Shown: piece after piece, positions 1-11,192 of the stretch
Layout: each line of letters starts with the position of its first letter
How positions within the stretch are numbered: the first letter of the stretch is position 1
Source: Tubiluchus corallicola
Lineage: Eukaryota > Priapulida > Priapulimorpha > Priapulimorphida > Tubiluchidae
Assembly (NCBI GenBank): GCA_030141605.1
Contig: JAQGDQ010000857.1
Location: 1 to 50,550, forward strand
DNA length: 50,550 bases
Direction of reading: 5' to 3'
The notes under the pieces: generated by a model
Database searches by the model: none
Seen by the model: the letters and a program-made list of their open reading frames with translations, nothing else
Told to the model about the DNA's origin: nothing
Translations under genes and position numbers: made by a program

Positions 1-212
<212 letters not shown>

Positions 213-274
213 TGTCTCCTTCTCATTTAATTATTTAGTCACTATTCACTCAGTTGTCTGCTCTGGTTTTTCAG

Positions 275-3200
275 TGTTTCTCTTATCTTCGGTGCCATCA
301 CTTGTGCAGCTGGGCTAATCGGTGTCGCTGCGGGAGCCGAGGCATCGCGTCGAATCAAACGGACGAATCCTCGTGCCGATCCGTTAGTTTGTGCCTTCGG
401 ATTACTCGCCTGTGCCCCGTTTCTCTACTTTGCTCTAGTCGCTAGCGAGTACAACAGTGCTGCCACCTGGGTTAGTATATTGCACGTAAAACTAAACATT
501 GAATTGAAAATCATTATGTAAATATTTGCATTGCAAATAAGGTTTTATTTTCAATATGTCAAAAGCTGTAAGTTTATCACTGTGTACTGTGTACTGCTTG
601 CACATCTCTTAGCTGGTTATCTTTTCTTTATTATTTACATCACTGAAGTCTTTTGCCAGCAGAAAAATAAACTAAAGCATTTTTTAATTGATGAAGGAAT
701 TTTATTAATTGTTGAATTTTAGTATTTGTGGATATGCTTGTAGATGAACTTGTGAATAAACCTTTTCAAAGTTTCGTTGTGCGCACAGTTGCTGTAGGTC
801 AAAGGTTAAGTGTACCACAGCAACACGTCTTAACTCAACAGTCACGTAACTTATGGGTAAATCAAAGCTGCTTTCATTCAGTAAATTCGGTTGTTTTATG
901 TGGACTTTATTTAATTATGCATTAGCCTGTGCATAGAGTGATTTACTAGCAGGATCTTGCTTGGGAACAAGAAAAAATGAACTAGGTATTTAAGGTTCTA
1001 GTTAGCTGTTAAAACTTTTACTATTACAATAGCACGGACTGCAAGGTGTTGTCAAGTGTAGACAAATGTGTTGTCCAGTACACTTAACCTTTGACCTTTT
1101 TATGATCATCAATCGCTGGAACTGTGAAAAGGCTTATTAAGATCGGATTGTTCATTATTCATCAGAAGTGTTTTGTTGTCGTCATTACCATTGCCGTTGT
1201 TGCTCTTAGGACTTATACTGTTTTGACGGACAGACAATACCTTTTTATTGAAGAGTCTGTAGTGTTAGTTTTAACTCAACCCTGTGTCGCTGTTATTTTC
1301 CAGGTGTTAATTTTTATCGGTGAAACTTTCCTATGTTTAAACTGGTCGGTTCAAGCAGACATTGTTTTGGTAAGTGTTCATGTTAGTTCATGTTCACTAA
1401 ATGTGTTTATCATAGAATCTCATTTAGTCCATTTCGGCAGAAAATACAATTTACCAGATGAAATATTGTTTGCATTGCCAAAACAAATAACACAGAAATT
1501 ATTGGAAATTAGTGATTTGGACCATATAGCAGACATATAGCGGGGTTCCCACAGAATTTTAAAATAATTTTCTCTGACTTTTCTATGACTTTTCCCTGAC
1601 CAAATATTCATTTTCCATAACCAAGATAAGCAGAAATTGCATTACCAGTGTACATATTCAAACATTCTCATACAGACACTGATATATAATGTATCGGCAC
1701 AGTTGCAGTAATGCTAACGAAATTACACTAATCACATTAAATAAACTTTCTTAATTCAATCATTATTTTGGAACAGAAGTCGAAACTGGGAGTCTGCCAA
1801 GTCTGGCAAGATTTCGTTTGAATCGATGAAAAAATGTTCTGAAAAATATCGCTTCACAGTGATTATTTTTGCAACCCTTTCCAATTTTACCAACTTTTCA
1901 CCCCATCTTCATCATTTTCCCTGACTTTTTATCAAATTATCTTTTTCCCTGACTTTTCCATGACTTTCCAGGATAGAGCCCGTATTTTCAAGAATTTTCC
2001 AGGATTTTCCCTGACCGTGGAAACCCTGTATAATAACTTTTTGTGTGATTGATAACATTTTTAGACAGTTGAATGGTAGTGTTATCTAATTTTTGCCTTA
2101 AAGTTTTTCACTTTAGGGGTTAAATTTTAAGAAACTGCTATTTATGTTGCTCAAAAGTGTGATTAGTTGTACGTTTAGCAGAAAGCCATGTTACATGCTC
2201 TCTTTTTTAGAAAGCAAGCTGTCGTAATTGCTGCTCTCATTCTACCTTGTTTTTGTTGTAGTATGTTGTGGTTCCGACAAGGAGATCAACCGCTGAAGCC
2301 TTTCAGATCTTATTCTCTCATTTGTTCGGCGATGCCGGTAGTCCGTATTTGATAGGAAGTGTAAGTTTAAACGAAGACCGGACGATTGTTTAGACTCGAT
2401 CTCATTTTAATGTACTGTCCAAATTATACATTTTCTTGCCTGTAAAAGTTAGCAAATGTTTCTTATATTTGAATAATTAGCTTAGAAAGTTAATTAACGG
2501 CAACTGAACACAGCTATTGCTTACTTCAGAAACTAACCACAGTTTGTGCAATGGCTGGCATCTTCCCTTGCGCGTCAAGCACGTTTGCGTAAGTGTTATT
2601 GCTTAAACGCGTGATGTCACGAAAATGGTGTCTACGTCATATGACGTCAGAAACTAACACTGCAGTTCATGATCACAGTTATCACGGTACCGCCTTCTAT
2701 TTGTTGGCCATGCAAATGTGACAAAAGGCGCAGTTGCCAATCTTAGTAGATTCACTGAGCTGCGCGTAGCTTTCAAAGTTTGACGAAATTTGAGTATCTC
2801 GAAGTAATTATTATTTAATCTAAGCTTTCATGTAGGCAGTGTTAGTTTAAGTTTAACAAAAATTTTTAAAAAAGTATCACATAGATGCAAACAAAAAATT
2901 TCACAAAGCGTCTGGTGTGTGTGAGCCAATCCCTAATGATCTTCCAAAAATGCTTGAAACGCATCTAGTACATTTGCGATAATCTTAGCGAAATGTTTTA
3001 ATGTAGGTTACTAGTCATAAAGCAAGGACTTGTTTTTTCCCATTACTTTTTAACTAACTTATCTTGTGAATGAGTGCTCTCTGTTTAACCCACAGAATGA
3101 AACATCAATTCTCTAGTCAAGGAACTGAAGAACTTTATTGAATTTTCCTAGCTCATGTTTGTTCATGCTGTTGAACTTATTCATCTGTGATATTTTTCTC

Positions 3201-3439
3201 ACTTTTTGCTTCGACTATTTCAGATATCGGACATTCTAAAAGACAGCAAATTTTCCATCTATCCAAGCGATTCTACATTTGCCGAGTTTTTCTCCCTCCA
3301 GTATGCCATGTACATCACAGCGTTTGTGTCCGTGTTTGGCGGAGCCTCTTTCTTAGCCTGCGCTCTTTGTGTCGAGTCGGACAAGGCTAGAGTCGACAAG
3401 ATCATAAAAGGTTTGGCCGGCTTTTTCATTGCGATTTAG
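275..3439 (+). CDS. spns: Spinster-family MFS transporter, C-terminal four exons (partial)
   Basis: Spinster proteins are 12-TM major facilitator transporters that export lysophospholipids or sphingosine-1-phosphate from lysosomes or cells. Four exons join in frame: 275-470 (donor GTTAGT), 1304-1369 (donor GTAAGT), 2262-2360 (donor GTAAGT) and 3224-3439 (stop TAG). Together they give about 191 residues, covering the last third of the protein. Family landmarks seen are [10 protein letters not shown] and ADPLVCAFG in the first exon, [18 protein letters not shown] in the second, and [13 protein letters not shown] with [10 protein letters not shown] in the third; the last exon carries the final TM ([14 protein letters not shown]) and a short tail. 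[10 protein letters not shown] followed by [10 protein letters not shown] matches insect/nematode spinster and vertebrate SPNS2/3 at least as well as SPNS1, so the paralogue is not settled. The first exon starts with one base of a split codon, so upstream exons lie outside the window. A GT after the AAG at codon 62 of the last exon could be an alternative donor, but the frame reads through to a stop. Confidence 0.93.
755..1138. mobile_element. Family A TIR element (MITE), copy 1
   Basis: A non-autonomous element of about 385 bp with inverted ends: AATAAACCTTTTCAAAGTT at the left and AACTGTGAAAAGGCTTATT at the right. An internal inner repeat, CAGTTGCTGTAGGTCAAAGG, is mirrored by ACACTTAACCTTTGACC. 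Related copies lie at 6685-7083, 9363-9712 and 48543-48939. It sits in a spinster intron. No transposase frame is present. Confidence 0.8.
1541..2028. mobile_element. TIR element with CAGGGTTTCCAC-type ends
   Basis: The left end CGGGGTTCCCAC and right end GTGGAAACCCTG are imperfect inverted repeats. The body carries mirrored TTTTCCCTGAC and TGACTTTTCCATGACTT motifs. Short non-autonomous elements with such ends occur in many animal genomes and are usually placed in hAT-like families. I could not see a clean target duplication. It lies in the spinster intron between 1369 and 2262. Confidence 0.7.
2371..2900. mobile_element. Family C element, copy 1
   Basis: It starts 11 bases after the donor of the third spinster exon with ACCGGACGATTGTTTAGACT and runs through blocks shared with the full-length copy at 16123-16855 (for example AAACTAACCACAGTTTGTGC and the TGACGTCA-containing part). 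The right end is diverged, so the boundary is approximate. Confidence 0.65.
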
Positions 3440-3839
3440 AGTAGCGACGTGAACGGGCATTTTTTAGCCAAAAAACTTCCTTTGGTGTTGCTGTACCGAC
3501 ACACGTGCAACTGAAGTTGAGCCAATTTTCAACTCGGGTCGTGAGCAAAATGTTTTCATTTAGCTACGATTTTATCTGGAGTTTGAGAATTGATTTTAAT
3601 TGACAAAGTTTCTCTAAATATATTGCAGAAGTTGGTGGTCTGAAATTGCCCATTCTCGACAATTCCTACCGACTTTTACGATGACTTATCATTTTGACAC
3701 ATGTACGATTTAGCTCCATTTGTACAACTATTGTTTTCTGAAAGAATATAATTTATTGGCTTTGTTTTCATCCAGAAAAACTTTGCTAAGGAAATCCTTT
3801 GTAAAATTGCAATTTGTGTGATGAAAGCTTTTGCCCTTA

Positions 3840-3957
3840 AAGGAAAACCGGACGATTGTTTAGACTCAATCTCATTTGAATTTACTGTCCAAAATGTACA
3901 TTTTCTTGCCCATAAGAGTTAGCAATTGTTTCTTATATTTCAATAATTAGCTTGGCT
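3840..3957. mobile_element. Family C element, left-end fragment
   Basis: About 115 bases matching the left end of the family C element (AAGGAAAACCGGACGATTGT, then the ACTGTCCAAAATGTACATTT block). It stops abruptly at TTAGCTTGGC. It lies in the 3' flank of the spinster gene. Confidence 0.7.
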
Positions 3958-4300
3958 CTTCACCGTACCTCAAAATAATATACACTCATATCTCGGTTTG
4001 CCAGACAAAAGCGGGAAGACGTCGGTCCAAAGTTGCCGATTGTCCATATTTTCCGATTCTAAGCTAATACAGTAGGCGCCGTGTATTAGACTCACAGTAA
4101 TGTAGAATCAATCATCTAACTGTCTCAGAAAACGTCTTGTGCGGGTCGCTGCTATGCAAGAGTATGTAAAAACTGCCGCCAACTGACTCGAACAACTCTG
4201 CATAATTGACTCTAAACCACTTAAAACCACTGTGTCGTTACATGCTGCTTGGATGTAAACAAAGTGACGACCCGCAAACTAGTGGTCAGCTCGCGAAATA

Positions 4301-4354
4301 ATGGATTGTGTCCGTAGTATGCGGGACGTTCTACGGACTAGGTTTTGTCGTCGA
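4301..4354 (+). other. Weak candidate first coding exon
   Basis: An ATG opens 18 codons (MDCVRSMRDVLRTRFCRR) followed directly by GTGAGT, a strong donor-like sequence, in a locally CpG-richer stretch. I found no partner exon that continues the frame. No family is recognised. It may be chance. Confidence 0.15.
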
Positions 4355-4951
4355 GTGAGTACATCTACCGCATCTTGTCTTGCACCAGTGGCTAAAATAG
4401 CTACAAGACATAGCTAAAATTAGTGGGGGTGCTGCTTCAGAAAATGTTTAGCCATTGTTTTAATACCGTATAAAACGTAGCAAACGTATATAATTTGAAT
4501 GTTGTAGTTATATTTGAAGATCGGGTGTTGAACAGTCTTTTTTCTTAACTGCAACTTTCTCATGAAGAGACAACTGTGAAAAATTAAGCTGTTGTAGTTC
4601 ACTTACAATCACAGAACTTATTTCTTGGGAATGCAAGGCGTCCTTTATTAAATTATTTATGTTTTAAGCACACACGCTAAGTTTACACTTTATCATATCC
4701 AAGAATATGACGGTACATGGTAAGCACGTGACAATTGTTGCTGTAATAGACACAGTACTTTTCTACTTAGCAGCAGACGTTAGCGTCTAGCATCTTATCT
4801 CAGACATGTGCACATGGCTGCATGCGCACTACAGCTAAACACCACGTTGCTTGGGAATTGTACTACCCTCACATGCTCCGGTTCCGCACAAATATCAAAA
4901 ACAACTAAAGAAAAAAGACTTATTATATATGAATATTATCGATTATAATGA

Positions 4952-5314
4952 GTGAAAACAGAGGGCGCTGCAGTAGCACAGTACCTACACACGAGTCTCC
5001 ACTGTCTTGCACCAGTTTGGATTAGTTGCATGCAAATTTCAAAATTGTTCTCTCACGTTCACATTTTTTGCACGTGTAAGGTGCTTAGCGCTATGCATTA
5101 TGGGATGCATGTAAGCATGAGATGTGTTCGCTTGATAACTGAGTTAACATTAGTCTTTGCACATTGTAATAACCATTGCATAAACCCAACTATGGCTAGC
5201 ATCACCATTTTTTGTTTCTATCGAAAAAAGTTCAAAATCTTGTTTGCTCGTTCAGGTTCTAATTCCCGCTTACAGTGTGATACTCAACCTCTTGCTAAGG
5301 GGGTGCAGAAGTAA
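4952..5314 (+). other. 120-codon ORF with a TM7-like end (doubtful)
   Basis: An uninterrupted frame ends with HCNNHCINPTMASITIFCFY and then RKKFKILF. The N-x-C-I-N-P part resembles the end of TM7 in class A GPCRs, followed by a basic helix-8-like stretch, but the expected Tyr of NPxxY is Ala and the spacing to the Phe is longer than usual. No TM1-6 sequence is visible nearby. It could be a relic exon of a receptor unrelated to the cluster at 36-45 kb, or chance. Confidence 0.2.
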
Positions 5315-5441
5315 TGAGTGACAGAGTGTTTCTGAAACAATGGCAAATATCGTGCCCTCGAAATTTAATGTATTGCTTCTGATGTTTGTTCAAACTTTAC
5401 GCATTGTTATCTAAACTTATTTCAATTGTCTTACCATTAAA

Positions 5442-5492
5442 ATGGCTACAGCGTTACTGCTAACACAAGCTCTGTTTGCAATAAGGCAGTAT
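5442..5492 (+). other. Weak candidate exon with strong donor
   Basis: An ATG opens MATALLLTQALFAIRQY, followed at once by GTAAGTGG, a consensus-like 5' splice site; a further 44 codons stay open if unspliced. The sequence just upstream (TTACCATTAAAATGG) recurs at 34045-34065, so this start may belong to a dispersed repeat. No partner exon was found. Confidence 0.15.
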
Positions 5493-5670
5493 GTAAGTGG
5501 TAGAAAATTTCAAGACGAATTTTTTAAGCTTGATGTAAGTGAAGGGTTTTCCTGCGCTTTAATTGGTAACTTCGACGATATGTACAAATTCATGGAATGT
5601 TTGCATTGTACTCAGGTGTACTTTTAATTTTTTATTCTATTTCACGATGAATTTTTTAAACTTTATTAAT

Positions 5671-6304
5671 GACGAATGTTTCCTTGTACTTTAACTCAGC
5701 TACGATAAGCAGACATTTTGATCACTCAGACCTTCCTTTTACAAACATTACAGAATGTTTCCTTGTCCTTTAACTCAGCTGCGATCAGCAAACATTTTGA
5801 TCACTCAGACCTTCCTTTTACAAACATTACAGAATGTTTCCTTGTCCTTTAACTCAGCTACGATAAGCAGACATTTTGATCACTCAGACCCTCCTTTTAC
5901 AAACATTACAGAATGTTTCCTTGTCCTTTAACTCAGCTACGATAAGCAGACATTTTGATCACTCAGACCTTCCTTTTACAAACATTACAGAATGTTTCCT
6001 TGTCCTTTAACTCAGCTACGATAAGCAGACATTTTGATCACTCAGACCTTCCTTTTACAAACATTACAGAATGTTTCCTTGTCCTTTAACTCAGCTACAA
6101 TAAGCAGACCTTTTGATCACTCAGACTTTCCTTTTACAAACATTACAGAATGTTTCCTTGTCCTTTAACTCAGCTACGATAAGCAGACATTTTGATCACT
6201 CAGACCTTCCTTTTACAGACATTACAGAATGTTTCCTTGTCCTTTAACTCAGCTACGGTAAGCAGACATTTTGATCACTCAGACCTTCTTTTTACAAACA
6301 TTAC
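5671..6304. repeat. 79-bp minisatellite, about 8 units
   Basis: Eight head-to-tail units of 79 bp, anchored on GAATGTTTCCTTGTCCTTTA and CATTTTGATCACTCAGACC. Units differ by only a few substitutions (for example CGATAAGC/CAATAAGC). The first and last units are the most diverged. No coding frame is maintained. Confidence 0.96.
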
Positions 6305-6684
6305 GGCCTGTAGCATTTATTTCTTCCTGCAGAAATATAGCATAAGAATTTGACAAAAAACGTCTTTCGTTAACAGAGATTCGTGATTCCGGTGTTTTGC
6401 TTCGGCGCGGCGATGATAATATCAACATGGCCGCCACGTTCCAGGACAGTCCGACATCTTGTTAACTCTTGTTTGATTGTGAGATTTTTATTGTTTTACT
6501 GCATGTTATTTACTATTGTTGTTGTTTTTTTGTTTTCTCACGTGGATTTACAGCTTTGCTGGACTAACCCTTTTTCGTGTTGATTTTAACACTATGCATA
6601 AACAACCTGAGCATTTTTAGAAAAAGCTCCCTACTGAAGAGAATATATGCTGCTTCGTTTAGAATGATGCGATGCTTTAAGCTT

Positions 6685-7083
6685 AATAAGCCTTTTCACA
6701 GTTCCGGGAATTGATGATGATCATGAAAAGGTCAAAGGTTAAGTCTACCAGACAACGCATTTGTGCATACTTGACAACGCCTCGCAGCCCATGCTATTGT
6801 AACAGTAATAGTTTTAACGGCTAGCCAGAACCTTACCTAGTTCATTTTTTATTGTTCCCAAGCAAGATCCTGCTTGTAAATAACTCCACGCACCGACTAA
6901 TGTATTATTAAGTAAAGTCCACGTAGAACAACTGAACTTACTGAACCGATGTGGCAGACGGCTTTGCTTTACACACATGTCATGCGAGGGCTGGTTGTAG
7001 TTAAGATGCGTTGCTGTGGCACACTTAACCTTTGACCTACAGCAACTGCGCGCGTACACAACAAAACTGTGAAAAGGCGTATT
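6685..7083. mobile_element. Family A TIR element, copy 2 (inverted)
   Basis: Begins AATAAGCCTTTTCACAGTT and ends AACTGTGAAAAGGCGTATT, so the termini are near-perfect inverted repeats. The orientation is opposite to copy 1. Internal blocks AAGCAAGATCCTGCTTG and CTTAACCTTTGACCTACAGC are shared with the other copies. Confidence 0.85.
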
Positions 7084-7736
7084 GTACTAACAGCTACTCT
7101 AACACTGCTAATAGCTCTCGTGTCCTTTGAACGCTAATACGTTTTCATTACTGTCGTCTAAACTTGTGCGTAGAACCATTTTTCTAGATTGGCTAGAGCC
7201 ATTTGCATAGACATGTATTATTAGCTCATATTGTTTTTCCTGGACTATGTCATTAGGGTAGAGCATATCATCTGCCTAGAGTCATTTGCTTACATTATCT
7301 CATTTGTCTACATTATGTCATCTGTCTTGAGCATTTTGCATGGATTATCATTTGACTGCAGCCCTAGACATAATTTTCTAGATTAGGTAACTCATGGTTT
7401 GCCTAGAGTCACATTTTCCTAGGCATGTTACTTCCCTAGACTAGGGCAATTTGCTATTTGGGATGGGATCATTATGCCATTTACTTAAGCCTACTGCTTC
7501 CCCAGATTTCAGCTAGATGTTATGGCAGGACCACAACCTATCGCATTATCAACTACAATCCATTTAAAAGAGTTACTGAACCAGCAGATGTGTTTTAGCC
7601 ACATTCGGGCGTTGTGAATCATGACAGCGTGATAATTAGCCACAGACCGTATGGCTGATGAAACCACTTGTCAAGTTTTATATTTTTCACCCATCTAATT
7701 ACTGTTCGGGTTCAGTGTTGCTAAACTTACGCACTT
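7084..7736. other. Intergenic, no gene seen
   Basis: AT-rich sequence with a loosely repeated motif around CTAGA / TCATTTG / TTGCCTAGAG (7190-7460), which looks like a decayed short-period repeat. No supported exon. Confidence 0.5.
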
Positions 7737-8647
7737 TTTTCTTTTAGCTTCTATTGTATCTCCTCTGAAGAAGATGGCCGCGGACGACACAAACGAAGAT
7801 TCATCTCAGGAAACGAGACAAGTGATTACTTAGGTGACGACTCCAGCGATGTGGATGCCTGCTGCTGGTTGCCCAGGCGACTACATCTCCCTTGGTGTCG
7901 AACTTTTCTCAATTTGGCCTACTGTGATGAAATTTTGTACAGCAAATTGTTATGTAAATAAGAGTGAAAGTAGTATGGCTGATGTGACTCTGCGTCAACT
8001 TGAGCAGAATGCTGACGCAGAAAGTGATTTGTTGTCAAATTAACCATGCCTTTGCTGAAATAACTGTGTAGTATATTTCTCCATTTGAAACATTTCTGTG
8101 TGTGAAACGACTCCGACTCCCACGTGAAACAGGCATATTTTGTAAAAGTGTAATACATGGTTGCTGTTTCGGTCCCCCAAAAAAGGGAAGGCTGTGCCGT
8201 ATTCTTGAAAAAGTTTTGACCGTGTTTGCGCATTTTCACATAATGCCAAAGGCATCTTTTCTGGAAGTTGCCTATCCATTCATGGATTCAGCGTTGTTTA
8301 ACTTTGCTACGCACACGCCGTGACCACCCGACTGCTATGCTAAGCAACTAGAAAATTTTAGCTTTCGGTCAAAAACTTTTTTCGAATAAGATGAATGATG
8401 ATTTCTGATCTTATGGCAGCAATTATGAGCATATTGAAGGAATCCGTTTAGCTGCCTTTTTCTTTGTATTTTGGAATATATTTATTTATGATTTTTGCTG
8501 ATAATGTCTGTAAGATTTGAACAAATTATGGAAAGAAATTGGTCTATAATTTTTATGTGATGATGATCTTTAATTAAGTCTGCAGTTGACAAAGGGTGGC
8601 ATCATTTTTTGCTTGGCATACCTAAAAGTCGAACCGAGACCATGATG

Positions 8648-9312
8648 TGTGTGCTTGTAAACCAAAATCGGCCACAAGTCGGCATAGTTAAAACTACGTT
8701 ACGATGCTTCAAAGTAGAATGTTCCAGAAATTTGGTCTAATGTCGATTTTTCACTTTTTATGAAAACAAATGCTAAATATATCAGACTTTCATATTCTAG
8801 CATCAAATTATCAGGAAAATGTCCAAAAATACTAAAAATCTAATTTTATCTACCCACTTTTCCTTCTAGAAACTAGTACTGCAATTGTAAATAACCTTGT
8901 ATTTTCTAACTCCGATTGTAGCTCGTGGAAGCAGCCATTTTGTTTCAGGTTTTTTCTGTTGACAAGTCCAAATCTTCGTCAGGAAGAGCCATCTACTGGA
9001 TTTAAACAAATTTAAACAACTTTAATGTGTTCTTGCATAGTCCGTAACATCCAACATTTGTACGGCTGCTAAGTGTTTTGCAGAGATGTGACAAAAAACA
9101 ATGGCTGACTTTAATAACAGTGATTTTCTTAAGATTATATTTTTCAGTGCGCAGCCTGCACCTCAATTTCAATGTTGATTATCTCAGCTTAGAAACAACA
9201 TAGAGTGATGAACTTGGTATAAAAATAATTCTTATGAAATAGAGATTCAGGATGTGTGAATAAATAGAAAAACTTAATAGCCTTATGGACGATTTTGCTA
9301 TACAAGCACACG
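8648..9312. mobile_element. Family B TIR element, copy 1
   Basis: About 665 bp with inverted ends: the left end reads TGTGTGTGCTTGTAAACCAA and the right end TTTTGCTATACAAGCACACG. Inner blocks are GGAAGCAGCCATTTTG, GAGCCATCTACTGGATTTAA and GATTATCTCAGCTTAGAAAC. Other copies or fragments lie at 18162-18917, 21625-22142, 24170-24408 and 27615-27992. No transposase frame is present. Confidence 0.85.
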
Positions 9313-9362
9313 TATTATTGATGGCCTCACACTTCATTTTAAAAGCTTCATGCAGTTAATGC

Positions 9363-9712
9363 AATAATCCTTTTCACAGTTACGTTGTGTGCCGTGCAGT
9401 TGCTGCCACAGCTATGCATCTTAACTACAACCATAATTTGTGTGTAAAGCAGAGCCGTCTGTCGCATCAGCTGTTTTATGTGGACAGTACTTAATAATGC
9501 ATTAGTTGGTGCGTAGAGTGATTTACTAGCAGGATCTTGTTTGGGAACAAGAAAAAATGAACTAAGTAAGATTCTAGATAGCTGTTAAAATTGTTACTAT
9601 TACAGTAGCATGAGCTGCGTTGTCAAGTTTACACAACTGTGCTGTCTGGTACACTTAACCTTTGACCCTTTCAAGATCATTATCCATGGCTGGAACTGCG
9701 AAAAGGCTTATT
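9363..9712. mobile_element. Family A TIR element, copy 3
   Basis: Begins AATAATCCTTTTCACAGTTA and ends AACTGCGAAAAGGCTTATT. Same orientation as copy 1 and slightly shorter. The internal TTACTAGCAGGATCTTGTTT block is shared. Confidence 0.82.
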
Positions 9713-10449
9713 GCAAAATGCAGTAGAGTCTTTTGTTATGTGGGGGTTACTCCATCATTAACTTCCCTGATTTTTCGCACACGCAGCTGTCAATCAGATC
9801 AGCTTCACTTATTGATATACAGGTTGCTATTGTATAGAGAATTATTTAATGAATGATAAACGTTATATCATGTCTACCGCAATATTACCGCCATTAGAGT
9901 TTTCACGTTGTATATAATTTCCACCTGAAATGGATTACTGATTTTTGTGAAAACTTTTGCAGCTGCAGACTTGGATTTATATTCGTATGATTAACTGCTG
10001 AATTGTTAATGGATAACAAAGTTGTCTATGTACCTCATACAGTTTTGCAGGAAGTTTTTGTCTACGTTTCGTGATGCAATTATAAATCAGGGGCCGGTTT
10101 TGCAAAGTTGTCACTAGATCACTAAGTTATTTGTAATAATTGTTAACTTAACGACGGCTTTGTGAGATGGGCCCTGATTTTTTTTTACTAAAGGGCACGC
10201 AACAGCACATTTGGACAGTCCTTGGAGTAGAAAAAGGTAAGCCGACTCACTTACACAGTATTTGGGCCTGTGACTCGGCAATACTGCATATCTAGCCATA
10301 GCATATTGTTACATCATAGCACTTTGGTTACCATTGATACGTGTTGCCATAGTAACTGTTCGTTGGCGCGAGCTCTACTTGCCACCTTCGGGGGTTTGTC
10401 TAAAGTTCTTGGGCCGAGTAATGCAGACGGCTACGGTATTTCTTCCAGA

Positions 10450-11142
10450 ATGAAGACTAGGCCGTTCGCTATCTGCGTTTTAGCTGTAGGCCTAGGCCTG
10501 TCGAAGGCCTGTCTGCCTCTGTATGCTTGGAAGGTAAATAAAGATGTGGCAACGACGACAGTTCAAGACACAATGCAGAAACAGACGCAGAGAATGTGCA
10601 GACTGCCTACGCAGACAGCCTTTGGAGACAGTTTGGTGCAGCAGACGAATGCCACAGAACGGGAACAGACGGCAAATGCAACGAGGGAACAGCCTCTAAA
10701 CACAACGGCCGGGCAAACGGCTACTGCTGACCAGACGACGAGTCTGAATGCATCACAGAGCAGGACAGAGCAGACAGGGAGTGCAAAGGAAGAAACGAAC
10801 AGCACGGGTCTGTTGGCAAACGTAACAGCGAAATCAGATCTCGTAGTCAGACGGGCACAGAAGACAAATATCGCTGACCACAAAAGACAACAAACACCAT
10901 CACCTCAGATAAGCAATACTACTACAAATAACACATTTGATGTTGAAATTGAAGGTAAATTTTTATGAAAATGAATCCAACCTTTATAAATTCTCGTCAT
11001 CCATGTAGCTGTAAGAATGGTTTGAGGAGCTAGACCAGGGCCTATTTCAAGGGGGGGAAGTGGGGATACTTCCCCGGGGCCTCACCCTCCAGGGGGGCCT
11101 CGCGCCAAGGTAACATTTTTTTGCTTTATGCGAACATACTGC

Positions 11143-11192
<50 letters not shown>

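Larger units (their letters stand above)
6427..7833 (+). other. Speculative two-exon small ORF (39 codons)
   Basis: At 6427 an ATG in a good context (CAACATGGCC) opens 11 codons and then GTTAAC, a weak donor. Spliced to the acceptor TTTTCTTTTAG at 7737-7747, the frame continues as SIVSPLKKMAADDTNEDSSQ and stops at 7833, giving 39 residues rich in Ser, Thr and acids. The same 3' exon is also open in another frame to 7961 (70 codons, with SEEDGRGRHKRR and YLGDDSSDVDACCW), so which frame is coding, if either, is uncertain. The stretches at 6400-6440 and 7770-7800 are CpG-richer than their surroundings. Confidence 0.18.
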
